A stretch of DNA of 64,000 nucleotides, from the NCBI RefSeq assembly GCF_902498805.1, contig NZ_LR701581.1, positions 152,338 to 216,337 on the forward strand, given 5' to 3'. This DNA is from Imperialibacter sp. EC-SDR9 (GTDB taxonomy: Bacteria > Bacteroidota > Bacteroidia > Cytophagales > Cyclobacteriaceae). The position numbers and the translations under genes are program-made. Below are positions 27,090 through 35,177 of this stretch, piece by piece (within the stretch, counting starts at the first letter, position 1; each line of letters begins with the position of its first letter). A model generated the notes under the pieces. That model was not told the DNA's origin and ran no database searches. It was given only the letters and a program-made list of their open reading frames with translations.

Positions 27090-27215
27090 TAGTCAGAAGC
27101 TTGAAATGTTCCGGCACGTGTCTCCATGGCCGGAAAATTGCTTATTCTCATAAACCGATCCATTTTTTGAACAGCCCGCCGACTAGAGTTGAGTTAGTTC
27201 TTGAAGTAGCCTGAC

Positions 27216-27548
27216 TTAAATAAGACCTGTTTTCTTTAATAGCTCCAGAATCTCTTTTCTGGCAATCGATTCAAGTTTCCCTTTATCATATATTGACACC
27301 AGATAGATGGTCTTCTGAATAACTTTCACGTATGTGATTACTCTTGCTCCACCGGATTTCCCTTTCCCTTTGGCGGTAATGGCCAGGCGTATTTTATAAA
27401 GCCCATGGCCCAGATCCGTGCCATAAAAAGGGTTGCCTTTTAATGTAGAGACCAGTGAGGCCAAGTCGGATTTAAGGGAGTTATATTTTTTCGAAAGCTT
27501 CTTGGCATGCTTATCGAAATGAGGAATGGTTTCAACACTATAGCTCAT
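27216..27548 (-). CDS. RelE/ParE-type toxin
   Basis: A 110-residue protein with the RelE/ParE superfamily fold: N-terminal helices with FDKHAKKLSKKY, then GHGLYKIRLAI, GARVITYVKV and IYLVSIYDKGKLE. The family acts as a ribosome-dependent mRNA endonuclease (RelE) or gyrase poison (ParE); basic residues in the central strands favour the RelE side but do not decide it. The upstream antitoxin gene overlaps it by 11 bases, the normal arrangement for a type II module. Confidence 0.85.
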   Translation of the reverse strand: MSYSVETIPHFDKHAKKLSKKYNSLKSDLASLVSTLKGNPFYGTDLGHGLYKIRLAITAKGKGKSGGARVITYVKVIQKTIYLVSIYDKGKLESIARKEILELLKKTGLI

Positions 27549-27732
27549 TCAGCAAGTCTTCCACAGGCCTGGATTTAAGCTTACCATCCTGAATTTGCTT
27601 CAACTCAAAAAGGCCTTTCTCGAGGTCTTCAAGGTTTTTGTTGTTTTCAATTCTAACGTAATCCAGGGTCTTTACAAACTCTACGAAAGTTTTGAATTTA
27701 CTGTCGTTGATTTTAAGTGTGATCTCTTTCAT
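27538..27732 (-). CDS. Antitoxin of the RelE/ParE module
   Basis: A 64-residue protein starting at ATG 27732 (MKEITLKINDSKFKTFVEFVKTL). The N-terminal beta strand and two helices resemble a small DNA-binding dimerisation unit; the C-terminal acidic helix (KNLEDLEKGLFELKQIQDG) would wrap the toxin. The family name is not recognised from sequence alone; the call rests on size, overlap and the adjacent toxin. Confidence 0.75.
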   Translation of the reverse strand: MKEITLKINDSKFKTFVEFVKTLDYVRIENNKNLEDLEKGLFELKQIQDGKLKSRPVEDLLNEL

Positions 27733-27891
27733 GGCCGCTAGTTTCCACAAAGTTAGCTATTTTGTACGTTATTTCGCCCATGGGTTACATCTTGATTTGC
27801 CGCTAGTCTTGGTGTTGCCGCTTATGGATTAAGTAAATATCTGTTCTCATCACTTACACGCCGGAACAATTCGTCTAAACCCGCCTTTTTT

Positions 27892-27923
27892 TTTGAATTA
27901 CCTTCCCGAAGGCTCTACCTTTA
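27892..27923 (+). promoter_or_regulatory. Bacteroidota-type promoter for the MFS gene
   Basis: TTTG (27892-27895), a 20-base spacer and TACCTTTA (27916-27923) match the Bacteroidota sigma consensus TTTG-N19-21-TAnnTTTG with one mismatch. Transcription would begin about 10 bases before the start codon at 27940. Confidence 0.5.
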
Positions 27924-27939
27924 CCCGTCGATTTTTTCT

Positions 27940-29124
27940 ATGACCCAGCAAAAGATATACACATGGCAGTTTATGCTATTGTGTTTCAGTAGTCTCCTTT
28001 TCTTCAGCAGCTTCAATATGATCATCCCGGAGCTACCGGCCTTCCTGACCTCCATTGGCGGTGGCGATTACAAGGGTCTTATCATTTCGGTTTTTACCCT
28101 CACAGCCGGCCTCAGCCGTCCATTCAGTGGCAAGCTGGCCGATAAGGTAGGGCGAGTACCCGTGATGGTATTCGGCGCTACGGTTAGCGGATTGGCGGCG
28201 CTGGTATATCCCCATGTCACCGTGGTATGGGCTTTCTTGTTGCTTCGTTTCTTTCATGGTTTTTCAACAGGTTTTAAACCTACTGGCACGGCAGCCTATG
28301 TAGGAGACATTGCGCCGCTGCTGAAAAGGGGAGAAGCCATGGGCATTTTTGGCCTCTTTGGCAGCATGGGGATGGCCATCGGGCCTGCTATAGGCTCCTA
28401 CATCGCCTCAGCTGCTTCGCTGAACACCATGTTCTACACCTCTTCACTGATGGCGCTGTTGTCAGTGGTTATACTGGCTGGCATGAGAGAGACGCTGGCC
28501 AATAGGGAGAAATTTCGCCCTGATCACCTGAAAATAAACTGGGCTGACGTATATGAACCAAGGGTGCTATATCCCTCAGTTACCTTGCTGCTCACCATGC
28601 TGCCTTTCGGGGCTGTGCTTACCCTCGCACCCGACTTTAGCGACTATTTGGGAATGGGAAACCGAGGTCTATACTTCACGACTTTCACAATAGCCTCTCT
28701 GGGTATCAGGTTCATTGCAGGCAAAGCGTCGGACAAGTATGGAAGGGTGGCTGTGCTGCGTTTCTCCATCTTCTTTCTTGTGGCGGCCATGATCACTACC
28801 GGCTTTTCCACCAGTGTATGGCAGTTTTTGACAGGTGCTGTGCTGTTTGGCATCGGCACGGGCATGAACTCACCCACTATTTACGCCTGGACCATCGACC
28901 TAAGCGATGAGCATCACAGAGGCAGGGGCATTGCCACCATGTATATAGCCCTGGAAGTGGGCATAGGTTTGGGGGCACTGCTGGCAGGATGGCTTTACGG
29001 CAACCACTTTTCGCATATGCCCTATGTGTTTTCATTCGTAGGCTTTGTTGCCTTTCTGGGTTGGGTTTTTGTAGAGCTCATTGGTAAGAAAAAAGACGTG
29101 ATTCCCTCCCAACTGCGCCAGTAG
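27940..29124 (+). CDS. Major facilitator superfamily transporter
   Basis: A 394-residue inner-membrane transporter with 12 predicted helices. The MFS motif A between helices 2 and 3 reads GKLADKVGRVPVM, and the repeat in the second half reads GKASDKYGRVAVL. The N-terminal helix SSLLFFSSFNMIIPELPAFLTSIGG resembles drug/multidrug exporters of the DHA type, but substrate cannot be assigned. The lysoplasmalogenase-like gene follows 30 bases later. Confidence 0.88.
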   Translation: MTQQKIYTWQFMLLCFSSLLFFSSFNMIIPELPAFLTSIGGGDYKGLIISVFTLTAGLSRPFSGKLADKVGRVPVMVFGATVSGLAALVYPHVTVVWAFLLLRFFHGFSTGFKPTGTAAYVGDIAPLLKRGEAMGIFGLFGSMGMAIGPAIGSYIASAASLNTMFYTSSLMALLSVVILAGMRETLANREKFRPDHLKINWADVYEPRVLYPSVTLLLTMLPFGAVLTLAPDFSDYLGMGNRGLYFTTFTIASLGIRFIAGKASDKYGRVAVLRFSIFFLVAAMITTGFSTSVWQFLTGAVLFGIGTGMNSPTIYAWTIDLSDEHHRGRGIATMYIALEVGIGLGALLAGWLYGNHFSHMPYVFSFVGFVAFLGWVFVELIGKKKDVIPSQLRQ

Positions 29125-29154
29125 ATTTATTTACTTTGTTCCAAAACACAGACA

Positions 29155-29877
29155 ATGAACACCCGAAACCTGATCTCTGTCCTTTTCCTTCTTTCGATAG
29201 GTGTGCACCTGTGGGCGGTGGGCGTTGAAAACTCCGACCTGATCCACTGGACCAAGCCGTTGCTGATGCCCTTGCTGGCCTTTTATTTTTGGTTGAGTAG
29301 CAAGGCGGTTGACAAGTCGGTGAGGGTAGGCATTCTGGCGGCGCTGGTTTTTAGCTGGCTGGGTGATTCATTGCTTATGTATCAGGGAAAGGCGGAAATG
29401 TATTTCCTGCTTGGTCTGGGCGCTTTTCTTGTAGCACAGATCATGTATGGATTCAATTTTGCCCAGCTTAAAAATCCTTCAAAAGGAAAGATGGAGTGGC
29501 GCACAAAATTTAGTGTGGGTCTACTTGTTATCTTTTACTTTTTCATGCTGTATACGCTCTGGAATTTCCTTGGCAGCCTCAAGGTGCCGGTTATTTTTTA
29601 CGGTGCTTGCTTGGTGGGCATGCTGTTAATGGCGGTGATCAGGAAAAACAGAACCAACGAAACGAGTTTTTCCCTTTTATTTTTTGGCGCCATCGCCTTT
29701 CTCGTCTCCGATTCTATGCTGGCGGTAAGTAAGTTTGTCGGGCCATTTCCCATGGCTGGATTTTGGGTAATGGTGACGTATATTGCGGCACAGGCGCTGA
29801 TTGTTCAGGGAGTATTGGCACACTATCACGGTGAGCCTAGTCCGGCGAAGAAACCTGCGCCGAAGGGGCGTCGATGA
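29155..29877 (+). CDS. YhhN/TMEM86 family membrane protein (lysoplasmalogenase-like)
   Basis: A 240-residue protein with about eight membrane helices. Family motifs KPLLMPLLAFYFW, FSWLGDSLLM and FLVSDSMLAVSKF carry the conserved Lys and Asp residues thought to form the active site. Animal TMEM86 members cleave the vinyl ether bond of lysoplasmalogen; bacterial activity is less certain. Its last 41 bases overlap the convergent lipoprotein gene. Confidence 0.88.
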   Translation: MNTRNLISVLFLLSIGVHLWAVGVENSDLIHWTKPLLMPLLAFYFWLSSKAVDKSVRVGILAALVFSWLGDSLLMYQGKAEMYFLLGLGAFLVAQIMYGFNFAQLKNPSKGKMEWRTKFSVGLLVIFYFFMLYTLWNFLGSLKVPVIFYGACLVGMLLMAVIRKNRTNETSFSLLFFGAIAFLVSDSMLAVSKFVGPFPMAGFWVMVTYIAAQALIVQGVLAHYHGEPSPAKKPAPKGRR

Positions 29878-30481
29878 GGTATTCGTGCACGGCGCTCTCC
29901 ACGGTTTTGAGCTCTTTTACCTTTTTCTTGTAGCCAGGAAGCTCAACATACAACCAATAAGGGCTATCACATATTTCATTGGTCAGTGTCAGAGCGAGAT
30001 CATCGTCAGGGCACTTGTTTTGATACGTAATGATCTTGCTGAAGTAGTTCCATTTGATCTGCCGCTGTTTCGACCAGTCCCGGTTCAGGTCTTGCACCCT
30101 TTTGGTGTCTGTAGTCAGTGAGTCGACCAGATAGGCAGCCACGTCTTCCGACAGCTTGTATCTGATTTTCACTGCATAGCGATCGATAAAGTAAGCCGTG
30201 ATTTCGTCTACGTTGGCAGGGCCAATTTTGATCCCCGGATTCTTTCTGGTGTAGAAATGGAGCCTGCGAAAATGAAAACTGCCCAGATCTTTGTAGCCTG
30301 TAAGATCGATGACATCCCGATAGGCATTTAGGGCAAGGGCCGTCTTGCGATTGGCGACAGGAAGTGATGAGGCCGTACCATTTACAGATGAACCAGTTTT
30401 ATCAGTTGGGTCAATGGCAGATCGTTTTTGTCCGCAACCCAGCATGGCAGCTAAAATAAGGAAGGGGAGAAGTGGCCTCAT
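29837..30481 (-). CDS. Uncharacterised lipoprotein
   Basis: A 214-residue protein with a lipoprotein signal (MRPLLPFLILAAMLGC, mature CGQKRSAIDP). The mature part is mixed alpha/beta with no family I recognise; the central segment (ITAYFIDRYAVKIRYKLSEDVAAYLVDSL) is conserved-looking and helical. Coding status is supported by the signal peptide and length. The 3' end overlaps the convergent YhhN gene by 41 bases. Confidence 0.75.
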   Translation of the reverse strand: MRPLLPFLILAAMLGCGQKRSAIDPTDKTGSSVNGTASSLPVANRKTALALNAYRDVIDLTGYKDLGSFHFRRLHFYTRKNPGIKIGPANVDEITAYFIDRYAVKIRYKLSEDVAAYLVDSLTTDTKRVQDLNRDWSKQRQIKWNYFSKIITYQNKCPDDDLALTLTNEICDSPYWLYVELPGYKKKVKELKTVESAVHEYLIDAPSAQVSSPD

Positions 30482-30556
30482 TAGAACTAAGTTAGCTATT
30501 TATTGTCTTGGAATGCTCTTTTCTGTCAAAATAGTAGCCGCCTATTGTAAGATTTA

Positions 30557-30588
30557 TTGAAAATGAAATTGAATTAAGTCATTTTCAA
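30557..30588. promoter_or_regulatory. Operator-like 10-bp inverted repeat between divergent genes
   Basis: TTGAAAATGA (30557-30566) and TCATTTTCAA (30579-30588) form a perfect dyad with a 12-base AT-rich centre in the 144-base gap between the divergent genes at 30481 and 30626. The regulator is unknown. Confidence 0.45.
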
Positions 30589-30625
30589 AAGTTATTATTG
30601 CAGCCACGTTAACACGCCCCAAGGA

Positions 30626-31144
30626 ATGGATAAAAAACCGGAGATTACTTATTCGCTAGGACGATTCGAACCCCAGGTATTCGTTAAGGTTTTTAGTCTG
30701 TTAATAGTTATTCTGGCAGGATTGTCGCTTCTGGCGAGCTACTTAATGGACCAGTCACTTGAAGGAATCATTGTCGGCCAGGGGCTCTATCGGTTTATTC
30801 TTCTTCCCTTTTTTCTTGCCGGTGGGATTGCTTACATCACCAGACATTCAACGCTGAAAGTTACCCATGTCACCAAGCGAAAGCTTGGCAAGCTGGTCAC
30901 TGAAGCGATGCGGAAAGAAGGCTATGAGTTGAGGAAAGATAAAGACCAGGTGATGGTTTTCGATCCTGAGATCAGTGGGATTGTTTCTCTGAATCAATGG
31001 ATGGAGAATGTTACAGTTACTGTGAAATTCAAAAACCACAACATGACCATTGTGGGCCCCAGAAGAATTATGAGGAATATGCATGACAGAGTGAAGTTTG
31101 GGCTCGATTTCAAGGAGGCCTTGCGCCTGGAGCCTGCTCAATAA
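30626..31144 (+). CDS. Uncharacterised membrane protein with two helices
   Basis: A 172-residue protein. Two membrane segments (about 19-40, VFSLLIVILAGLSLLASYLM, and about 52-72, FILLPFFLAGGIAYI) are followed by a 100-residue soluble cytoplasmic-type domain (KLGKLVTEAMRKEGYELRK, VTVKFKNHNMTIVGPRRIM). No known family is recognised. It overlaps the convergent nitroreductase-fold gene by 7 bases. Confidence 0.75.
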   Translation: MDKKPEITYSLGRFEPQVFVKVFSLLIVILAGLSLLASYLMDQSLEGIIVGQGLYRFILLPFFLAGGIAYITRHSTLKVTHVTKRKLGKLVTEAMRKEGYELRKDKDQVMVFDPEISGIVSLNQWMENVTVTVKFKNHNMTIVGPRRIMRNMHDRVKFGLDFKEALRLEPAQ

Positions 31145-31827
31145 AATTTAGCCACTTCCTCCAGTGGCTTTCTTGTCAGCTTAGGCACATACACCTCATC
31201 GGCCGCATAACCCACAGGTAGTAACAAATAGGGCCTTTCGTTGTCGGGCCTGTCGAGTATTTTCGAAAGAAAATTCATTGGGCTTGGTGTGTGTGTCAGT
31301 GTCACCAATCCAGCCATGTGCACCGCTGTAATGAACATCCCGCAGGCAATCCCCACCGATTCGTTCACGTAGTAATTATTGATTTTTTCTCCCTCAGTGT
31401 CTTTATCGTACGCCTTCTTAAACACAACGACTATCCACGGAGCCGTTTCCAGAAAGGGTTTGCTCCAGTTGGTGCCTATAGGTGCGAGGTCTTTCAGCCA
31501 GCGTTCGCTCATGCGGCCATGGTAGCTCTCGTATTCTTCCTGTTCGGCTGCTTTTCTTATTTCCTTTTTGATCGCTGGGTTTGAAATGGCACAGAATGTC
31601 CAGGGTTGCTTATGTGCCCCGGAAGGTGCTGTAGAGGCGGTTTTTATGATATTTTCGATCACTGCCCGATCAACCGGTTTGTCTGAGAAATCCCTGACGG
31701 TTCGCCGCAAGTCCATGTCCTGATAAAAGTGCAGGCTCTTTTGCAAGGTGATATCCGGGGTAAATGCCCTCGGATGGTACTGCACATGCTCGTATCCGTC
31801 TATAACTTTTATTGTCTCCTCAGTCAT
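31138..31827 (-). CDS. Iodotyrosine deiodinase-like flavoprotein (nitroreductase fold)
   Basis: A 229-residue FMN protein. Beyond the nitroreductase fold it matches the iodotyrosine deiodinase (IYD) branch: R41-R42-T-V-R for FMN phosphate, TAPSGAHKQPW, and the substrate-chelating trio Glu98, Tyr102 and Lys123. The spacing between these residues is identical to human IYD (157, 161, 182). Later segments (TAPWIVVVFKK, NYYVNESVGIACGMFITAVHMAGLVTLT, LLLPVGY) also follow IYD. The enzyme reductively dehalogenates mono- and di-iodotyrosine; bacterial homologues have been studied in another Bacteroidota genus. The natural bacterial role is unclear. Confidence 0.82.
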   Translation of the reverse strand: MTEETIKVIDGYEHVQYHPRAFTPDITLQKSLHFYQDMDLRRTVRDFSDKPVDRAVIENIIKTASTAPSGAHKQPWTFCAISNPAIKKEIRKAAEQEEYESYHGRMSERWLKDLAPIGTNWSKPFLETAPWIVVVFKKAYDKDTEGEKINNYYVNESVGIACGMFITAVHMAGLVTLTHTPSPMNFLSKILDRPDNERPYLLLPVGYAADEVYVPKLTRKPLEEVAKFY

Positions 31828-31917
31828 CTTTTTGGCCTTTATAAAAAAATGCAGCCTCTTGTCGGGCTTAATTTTTATACCTTCTCAAATCTAGACAACC
31901 AATCGTAAACCTCAGAA

Positions 31918-34329
31918 TTGATGTTAAAAAAATTAGCCACCTCGTCCTTCTTATTGCTTTTCAGCTTCTTTACATCGCATGCTCAACAACTAACAGTTTC
32001 CGGGCTGCAGGATAAAGTAGAGGTATACCGTGACCCCTGGGGTATCAACCATATTTATGCTGAGAATGAGCACGACCTCTTTTTTACCCAGGGCTACATG
32101 GCCGCCAAAGATCGCCTTTTTCAGTTTGAAATTTGGCGAAGGCAGGCCACTGGTACAGTAGCTGAACTGCTGGGAGAACGGGAAATAAAACGAGACATAG
32201 GTACGAGGCTCTTTAAGTTTCGGGGAAACATGAAAGAAGAAATGAACCACTATCATGAAAGAGGTGAGGAAATCATTACCGCTTTTGTAGATGGGGTAAA
32301 TACCTATATCGCCGAAGCTAATGCAGCTCCTGATAAACTGCCTGTCGAGTTTCAACTCTTGAAGACAAAACCACAGCCTTGGACACCCGAAGTAGTTATT
32401 TCCAGGCATCAGGGGTTGTTGGGGAATATCGGCAACGAGCTGAAAGCTGCCCGGGCCGTGGCGGCGATTGGAGCCGAAAAGTTTAAGGAAATAGAGTACT
32501 ATCATCCGTTCGATCCCGATTTGAATATGGACCCGGTTATCGACCAGTCGCTGCTGACCGAAGATATCCTTGAGCTTTATAATGCTTATCGGAAATCTGT
32601 CAAATTTCAACCCTCAGATGTGCAAGCCAGCGCCAGGGAAGGCATGGAGAAGTACAGCAAGCTGGCAGCCAAATGGGAAGAGGACTTTACGCTTGACAGG
32701 CAGGAACTCAGAAACGCCGTTGGTAGTAACAATTGGGTGGTGAGTGGCGAGCGTACTCAGAGCGGCTACCCCATGCTGGCCAACGACCCGCACCGTGGAC
32801 TGGCGGCACCATCACTTCGATACTGGTCGCACTTGGTAGCGCCGGGCTGGAATGTGATAGGGGCTGGTGAGCCTGAGATTCCCGGCATTTCGATTGGCCA
32901 CAATGAGTTTGGTGCCTGGGGGCTCACGGTGTTTACCAACGATAGCGAAGATTTGTATGTGTATGAAACAAATCCGAACAACCCCAGTCAATACAAATAC
33001 AACGGTGGCTGGGAAGACATGAAGATCATCAGCGAGACGATAAAAGTGAAAGATCGCCCGGATGTTACCGTTGATTTGAAGTATACCCGCCACGGACCGG
33101 TGGTGTTTGAGAAAGCAGACAAACACGTGGCTTATGCGGTGCGTTGCGGATGGCAGGAAGTGGGCGGGGCACCCTACCTTGCCAGCTTGAGAATGGATCA
33201 GGCCAAAACCTGGGAGGAATTCAGAGAGGCTTGCGGTTACAGCCATATTCCCGGAGAGAACATGATTTGGGCCGATCGCAAAGGAAACATCGGATGGCAG
33301 GCTGTGGGCATTGCTCCCATTCGTAAAAACTTCAGCGGCATGGTGCCAGTGCCTGGCGACGGCCGCTACGAGTGGGGAGGATACTTGCCAATCAAAGCCA
33401 AGCCTCATAGCTACAATCCGGTGGAAGGCTACGTGATTACCGCCAATGAGAACCTTACCAAAACCGATTATGAGTTTCCTGAGGTAATTACTTTTGATTG
33501 GGGTGATGGGTACAGGGGCGACAGGCTGAAGGAGATCATTGCTTCGGGTAGGGTGCTGAGCCTGGGGGACATGGCTGCCATGCAAACGGACTATCTGGCG
33601 CTTCCGGCAAGGGAAATCGTGCCTATGTTGAAAAATCTGTCTATTTCTGATACAAAAATAAGTGCAGCGAGAGACAAACTGCTGGCCTGGGATTTTGTGC
33701 TCGACAAGAATTCCACAACGGCTACTATTTACGCTGCCTGGGAAAAGGAGATCAATGCGAGAATGAAGGTGTTGATGATTCCGCTCGAGGCTAGGGCGCA
33801 TATTTCGGGACTTTCCATGTTTAAGGTCATCGGCTGGTTGCAAGCGCCGCCGCCGGTTTTTGGCAGCGATCCCATCAAGGGAAGGGACGACCTGTTGGTT
33901 TCATCTCTGTCGGTGGCCATTGCTCAACTTGAGCAAAAACTGGGAAGAGATCAACACAAGTGGCAATATGGCCAGGAAAAGAACCATCATGTTGTAATTA
34001 AACACCCCATGAGTGAGGCGGTTTCTGCTGATATAAGGAAAAAATTGGATGTTGGCCCCGCACCACGGGGAGGCTACCACCTAACGCCAGGCGTGACCGG
34101 ATCAGGCGACAATCAAACCCATGGTGCCACATTTCGCATTATTATGGACACCCAAAGCTGGGATCGGTCGATGGGCATCAATTCACCCGGGCAGTCGGGC
34201 GACCCTGACAGCAAATACTACAAAAACCTTTTTGATCTTTGGGCTAATGATAAATATTTTCCGGTTTACTATTCGAAAGAGATGATCATGAAAGTGGCTG
34301 AAGAAAGCTATAAAATGAGCCCCCGGTAA
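31918..34329 (+). CDS. Penicillin acylase family protein (Ntn hydrolase)
   Basis: An 803-residue exported proenzyme. A signal peptide (1-22, SFFTSHAQQ) precedes the alpha chain (VYRDPWGINHIYAENEHDLFFTQGYMAAKDRLFQFE), the spacer and the autocatalytic site: Ser270 in AVGSNNWVVSG would become the beta-chain N-terminal nucleophile. The beta chain has LANDPHRGLAAPS, PGDGRYEWGGYLP and VITANENLTK with the oxyanion Asn. Substrates in the family include penicillins, acyl-homoserine lactones and N-acyl amides; sequence alone does not choose. It is divergent from the IYD-like gene. Confidence 0.92.
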   Translation: MMLKKLATSSFLLLFSFFTSHAQQLTVSGLQDKVEVYRDPWGINHIYAENEHDLFFTQGYMAAKDRLFQFEIWRRQATGTVAELLGEREIKRDIGTRLFKFRGNMKEEMNHYHERGEEIITAFVDGVNTYIAEANAAPDKLPVEFQLLKTKPQPWTPEVVISRHQGLLGNIGNELKAARAVAAIGAEKFKEIEYYHPFDPDLNMDPVIDQSLLTEDILELYNAYRKSVKFQPSDVQASAREGMEKYSKLAAKWEEDFTLDRQELRNAVGSNNWVVSGERTQSGYPMLANDPHRGLAAPSLRYWSHLVAPGWNVIGAGEPEIPGISIGHNEFGAWGLTVFTNDSEDLYVYETNPNNPSQYKYNGGWEDMKIISETIKVKDRPDVTVDLKYTRHGPVVFEKADKHVAYAVRCGWQEVGGAPYLASLRMDQAKTWEEFREACGYSHIPGENMIWADRKGNIGWQAVGIAPIRKNFSGMVPVPGDGRYEWGGYLPIKAKPHSYNPVEGYVITANENLTKTDYEFPEVITFDWGDGYRGDRLKEIIASGRVLSLGDMAAMQTDYLALPAREIVPMLKNLSISDTKISAARDKLLAWDFVLDKNSTTATIYAAWEKEINARMKVLMIPLEARAHISGLSMFKVIGWLQAPPPVFGSDPIKGRDDLLVSSLSVAIAQLEQKLGRDQHKWQYGQEKNHHVVIKHPMSEAVSADIRKKLDVGPAPRGGYHLTPGVTGSGDNQTHGATFRIIMDTQSWDRSMGINSPGQSGDPDSKYYKNLFDLWANDKYFPVYYSKEMIMKVAEESYKMSPR

Positions 34330-34331
34330 GG

Positions 34332-34937
34332 CTATTTACCCAGTTTGTACTCCAGCCCGCTTTTTACTGCGGGCCATTCGGTATCAAGGATACTATAAAC
34401 GGCGGTGTCTCTCATGGTACCGTTGGGCATAACATAATGGTTTCTGAAAATGCCGTCAAGTTGAGCGCCAAGCCGCTCGATGGCTGCCCTTGATGCTGTA
34501 TTCATTCTGTGTGTTCGAAACTCCACAGCAATGCATTTCAGGTTTTCAAAAGCGTGTGTAAGGAGTAAATGCTTGCATTCGGTGTTAATCACAGTGCGCT
34601 GAACAGACTTTGCATACCAGGTGGATCCTATTTCCAGTCGATGTACGGTTTTCTCAATCCTCAGGAAACGGGTAGTTCCAACTATCTTTTGATGCGCCTT
34701 GCTGTAAATCACAAAAGGCAGGCAGGTTTTGTCGGCCTGCTCCTTAAAAGCTTTTTGAATCCATGCTTCCATCGTTTCGGGTGATGGCACCAGCGTATAC
34801 CAAAGTTTCCAGAGTTCACCATCTTTGGCAGCGTCACAAAGGTCGGCAAGATGTTCGGCAAGCATGGGTTGAACGATTACATACTCACCCTCTAAGGTTA
34901 CCGGGACTGGTGGGTATTCTGCAGGAGCCGACTTCAT
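34332..34937 (-). CDS. GNAT family N-acetyltransferase (RimJ/RimL-like)
   Basis: A 201-residue acetyltransferase from ATG 34937; an upstream ATG at 35003 would add 22 residues not typical of the family. GNAT motifs are visible: VTLEGEYVIVQPM at the start, the central strand PFVIYSKAHQKIVGTTRFL, and the CoA-binding region ending KHLLLTHAFENL with HRMNTASRAAIERLGAQLDG and FRNHYV. This pattern fits protein N-terminal or small-molecule acetylation. The stop lies 2 bases from the convergent penicillin acylase stop. Confidence 0.82.
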   Translation of the reverse strand: MKSAPAEYPPVPVTLEGEYVIVQPMLAEHLADLCDAAKDGELWKLWYTLVPSPETMEAWIQKAFKEQADKTCLPFVIYSKAHQKIVGTTRFLRIEKTVHRLEIGSTWYAKSVQRTVINTECKHLLLTHAFENLKCIAVEFRTHRMNTASRAAIERLGAQLDGIFRNHYVMPNGTMRDTAVYSILDTEWPAVKSGLEYKLGK

Positions 34938-35177
34938 CAATTGGATAGACGATATTGAAAAAAAATCAAACAAGTCAAATGTAAGCTTTTTGCCAATTTT
35001 CATAAAAGCTATCTATGTGAAAGTTTGCTATGATACTTGTCTAATTAACCTTTTTGGGGCTAATTGAAATCGTTTATGATCGTATGCGGTGTCTGGAAAA
35101 TGTCGAAAACCTATAAAATATTACAGCACTATCGGTGCGCCACTATAAATACATAAATTGCGGTGTATTTTCGAGCG

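Noticed and set aside
32812..33843. 343-codon open frame on the minus strand
   Set aside because: It is antisense within the penicillin acylase gene, has no family-like motifs, and the plus-strand gene is certain.
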